Under the pieces are notes generated by a model. It saw only the letters and a list, made by a program, of their open reading frames with translations. It did not search any database and was not told the DNA's origin. This document shows positions 62,741 through 64,000 of a DNA stretch of 64,000 nucleotides, piece by piece; position 1 is the stretch's first letter; the number at the start of each line of letters is the position of its first letter. Origin of the DNA: an uncultured Fidelibacterota bacterium (GTDB taxonomy: Bacteria; Fidelibacterota; Marinisomatia; Marinisomatales; Marinisomataceae); contig CABZHT010000001.1 in assembly GCA_902525615.1 (NCBI GenBank), positions 537,282-601,281 on the forward strand. The letters are read 5' to 3'. A program made the translations under genes and the position numbers.

Positions 62741-64000
62741 ATGATACAATTTTCTCTTGTAGAACAAATAGTCTTAGCTGCTTTCCTTTTGTCTGGTATC
62801 TCTTTTTTCTTATATCACTTATTATTAAGACTTAAAATTGTGTTAAAAGGAAAGTCTGACTTTAGCGTTGAAGAACTACCTAAAAGAATTATTAGAGTTT
62901 TTGATGAAGTCATCTTGCATAAAAAAGTTGCCAGTGGAAAAAGAAAGTCTGCTGGTATATTGCATGCTCTTGTAATGTATGGGTTCATTTTTTTCGGACT
63001 GATAACTATTAATCATTTTGGAATGGCTTTTGGATTTCCAATTTTTAGCGATTCATTCAGACATACATATTTTCTTATTTTTGGTGCACCATGGGCAATT
63101 TTATGCACCATTGGTATTTTAGGATTAGCATATAGACGTTTTGTTCTTAAGCCAGAAGCACTCGGAAAATTCTCAAGCACTTCTGCATTAGTTTCAGTTT
63201 TTATTGTCACACTTATGACAACCTATTTAATTGATGAGCTTCATATTTTATCTGGAGCAGCAGAAAAGTTCAATTGGTGGTTGCATTCTGGAGTTATTGG
63301 TGGATTTTTATTTCTAATTCCACAATCCAAGCATATGCACCTAGTATTATCACCTTTCAATATTTTCCTAAAACCTTTTGAAGTTCCAAGCCATGGTGCT
63401 ATACCAATTGATATGGAAGCATCGGAAGAAGAGTTAGATAATTTATTACTTGATTTATCAAGGCTAAGTAAAGATCAAGCCCTTGATATTTTTACATGTG
63501 TCGAATGTGGAAGATGTACTGACGTTTGTCCAGCTAATAGAGGTGGTGGAATTTTAAATCCAAAATATCATTTTATTTTAGACCTAAAAGATCCAATGCT
63601 AGAAAGTGGAGATGTTAATGTAGTTGATAAGATTAATGTTGAGGCAGGATGGGAATGTACTACATGCCAAGCATGTACAGAAGTTTGTCCTGTAGGTAAT
63701 CATGTTGAGAAAGCAGATGAAATAAGAAGTTTCCAAGTCCTTGCAGAAGGTGATGTTCCTCAAGAGTATCAAAAGCTTTTAAGAAATCTTCAAGAAACAG
63801 GTAATACTGAAGGATCTTCATCTAGTGAATTATTAAACGAATTACCTGTTTATACTGCTGATAAAGAGCTAGTACTTTGGCTTGGTTGTTTTGCTAAGCA
63901 TGCAATGGATCCTAATTTTGTAAGTTCAGTTCGAAATTTTGTAAAAATTCTTGAATCAGCTGGCGTTACTTATGGTGTACTCAGTAACGAACAATGCTCT
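62741..64000 (+). CDS. Membrane Fe-S oxidoreductase, probable ETF:menaquinone oxidoreductase (partial)
   Basis: 420 codons are visible, running off the window end. The N-terminal part has about five membrane helices with histidines able to bind heme (LHALVMYGFIFFGLITINHFG; WAILCTIGILGLAY; WWLHSGVIGGFLFLIP). Then comes a cytoplasmic module with two 4Fe-4S motifs, CVECGRCTDVCP and CTTCQACTEVCP. The start of a CCG domain follows (LWLGCFAKHA). This matches the EMO (ETF:methylmenaquinone oxidoreductase)/DUF3483-CCG family, which passes ETF electrons to menaquinone. The etfBA location supports it. A heterodisulfide-reductase-like role is the alternative. Confidence 0.85.
   Translation, partial: MIQFSLVEQIVLAAFLLSGISFFLYHLLLRLKIVLKGKSDFSVEELPKRIIRVFDEVILHKKVASGKRKSAGILHALVMYGFIFFGLITINHFGMAFGFPIFSDSFRHTYFLIFGAPWAILCTIGILGLAYRRFVLKPEALGKFSSTSALVSVFIVTLMTTYLIDELHILSGAAEKFNWWLHSGVIGGFLFLIPQSKHMHLVLSPFNIFLKPFEVPSHGAIPIDMEASEEELDNLLLDLSRLSKDQALDIFTCVECGRCTDVCPANRGGGILNPKYHFILDLKDPMLESGDVNVVDKINVEAGWECTTCQACTEVCPVGNHVEKADEIRSFQVLAEGDVPQEYQKLLRNLQETGNTEGSSSSELLNELPVYTADKELVLWLGCFAKHAMDPNFVSSVRNFVKILESAGVTYGVLSNEQCS

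Noticed and set aside
62840-63210. Frames on the minus strand inside the Fe-S oxidoreductase gene (e.g. 63013-63210)
   Set aside because: The plus strand has a continuous frame with 4Fe-4S motifs and membrane helices; the opposite frame has no recognisable content.

Overview
This window comes from a chromosome of an AT-rich bacterium (roughly 30% G+C by eye) with a double membrane. It encodes LptD, a TonB-dependent receptor, an RND/TolC pump, several lipoproteins and SprA, the outer-membrane translocon of the type IX secretion system (T9SS). SprA, glutaminyl cyclase, a carboxypeptidase-regulatory domain on the TonB receptor and fatty-acid/amino-acid oxidation genes point to the Fibrobacteres-Chlorobi-Bacteroidetes side of the tree. 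My best guess is a marine Marinimicrobia (SAR406)-like lineage, but this is an inference from gene content and composition. Genes are packed tightly, with many ATGA or TAATG overlaps. I see no phage, insertion sequence, integron or CRISPR array.

Layout. 1-5.2 kb: the 3' part of carB, then arsC and gcvP on the minus strand, with tRNA-Lys just upstream of gcvP. 5.2-6.0 kb: an RNA-rich island with a possible small RNA ending in an intrinsic terminator, the tmRNA gene ssrA, and a 57-residue ORF. 6.0-11.0 kb: a minus-strand chain mnmA, GlmU-like uridyltransferase, LytR_C protein, rsfS, argS and a glycerophosphodiesterase. 11.0-17.8 kb: a PfkB kinase, a TPR protein, gamma-glutamyltransferase and a large TonB-dependent receptor. 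17.9-27.5 kb: a minus-strand block with a Bax-inhibitor-1 protein, glyS, ccmH, topA, hisS and lptD. 27.5-34 kb: two short-chain dehydrogenases (one a close match to the mitochondrial 2,4-dienoyl-CoA reductase type), HAD and Nudix hydrolases, an FTR1 iron permease next to an azurin-like lipoprotein, a DUF1295 protein, a VOC protein and a stand-alone LON domain. 34-41 kb: an RND efflux operon, two small membrane-associated proteins and tRNA-Phe. 41-50 kb: rdgB, sprA, glutaminyl cyclase, an exonuclease/endonuclease/phosphatase-fold lipoprotein and a TPR protein resembling eukaryotic RMDN proteins. 50-54 kb: a DUF4412-like protein, mdh, rpmA, rplU and rng. 54-64 kb: an IMPase/CysQ-family phosphatase, glutaryl-CoA dehydrogenase, biotin ligase, a LysM lipoprotein, the catalytic part of methylmalonyl-CoA mutase, a left-handed beta-helix protein, a zinc-ribbon protein, and etfB-etfA followed by a membrane Fe-S oxidoreductase cut by the window end.

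How the genes fit together. Glutaryl-CoA dehydrogenase, dienoyl-CoA reductase, methylmalonyl-CoA mutase, biotin ligase, EtfAB and the membrane Fe-S protein suggest acyl-CoA oxidation, with electrons passing through ETF to the quinone pool and propionyl-CoA entering the TCA cycle. SprA next to glutaminyl cyclase matches a second observation: five of the six clear signal-peptidase-I-type signal peptides in the window place Gln right after the predicted cleavage site, the 'Q-rule' known from Bacteroidetes.

The most unusual points are this Q-rule/SprA/cyclase combination, the fact that all eight convergent protein-gene junctions overlap or lie within 9 bp, two tRNA genes placed directly in front of mRNAs, two structured RNA/terminator elements, the two GlmU activities on separate genes 50 kb apart, and the FTR1-cupredoxin pair with a palindrome at its start.
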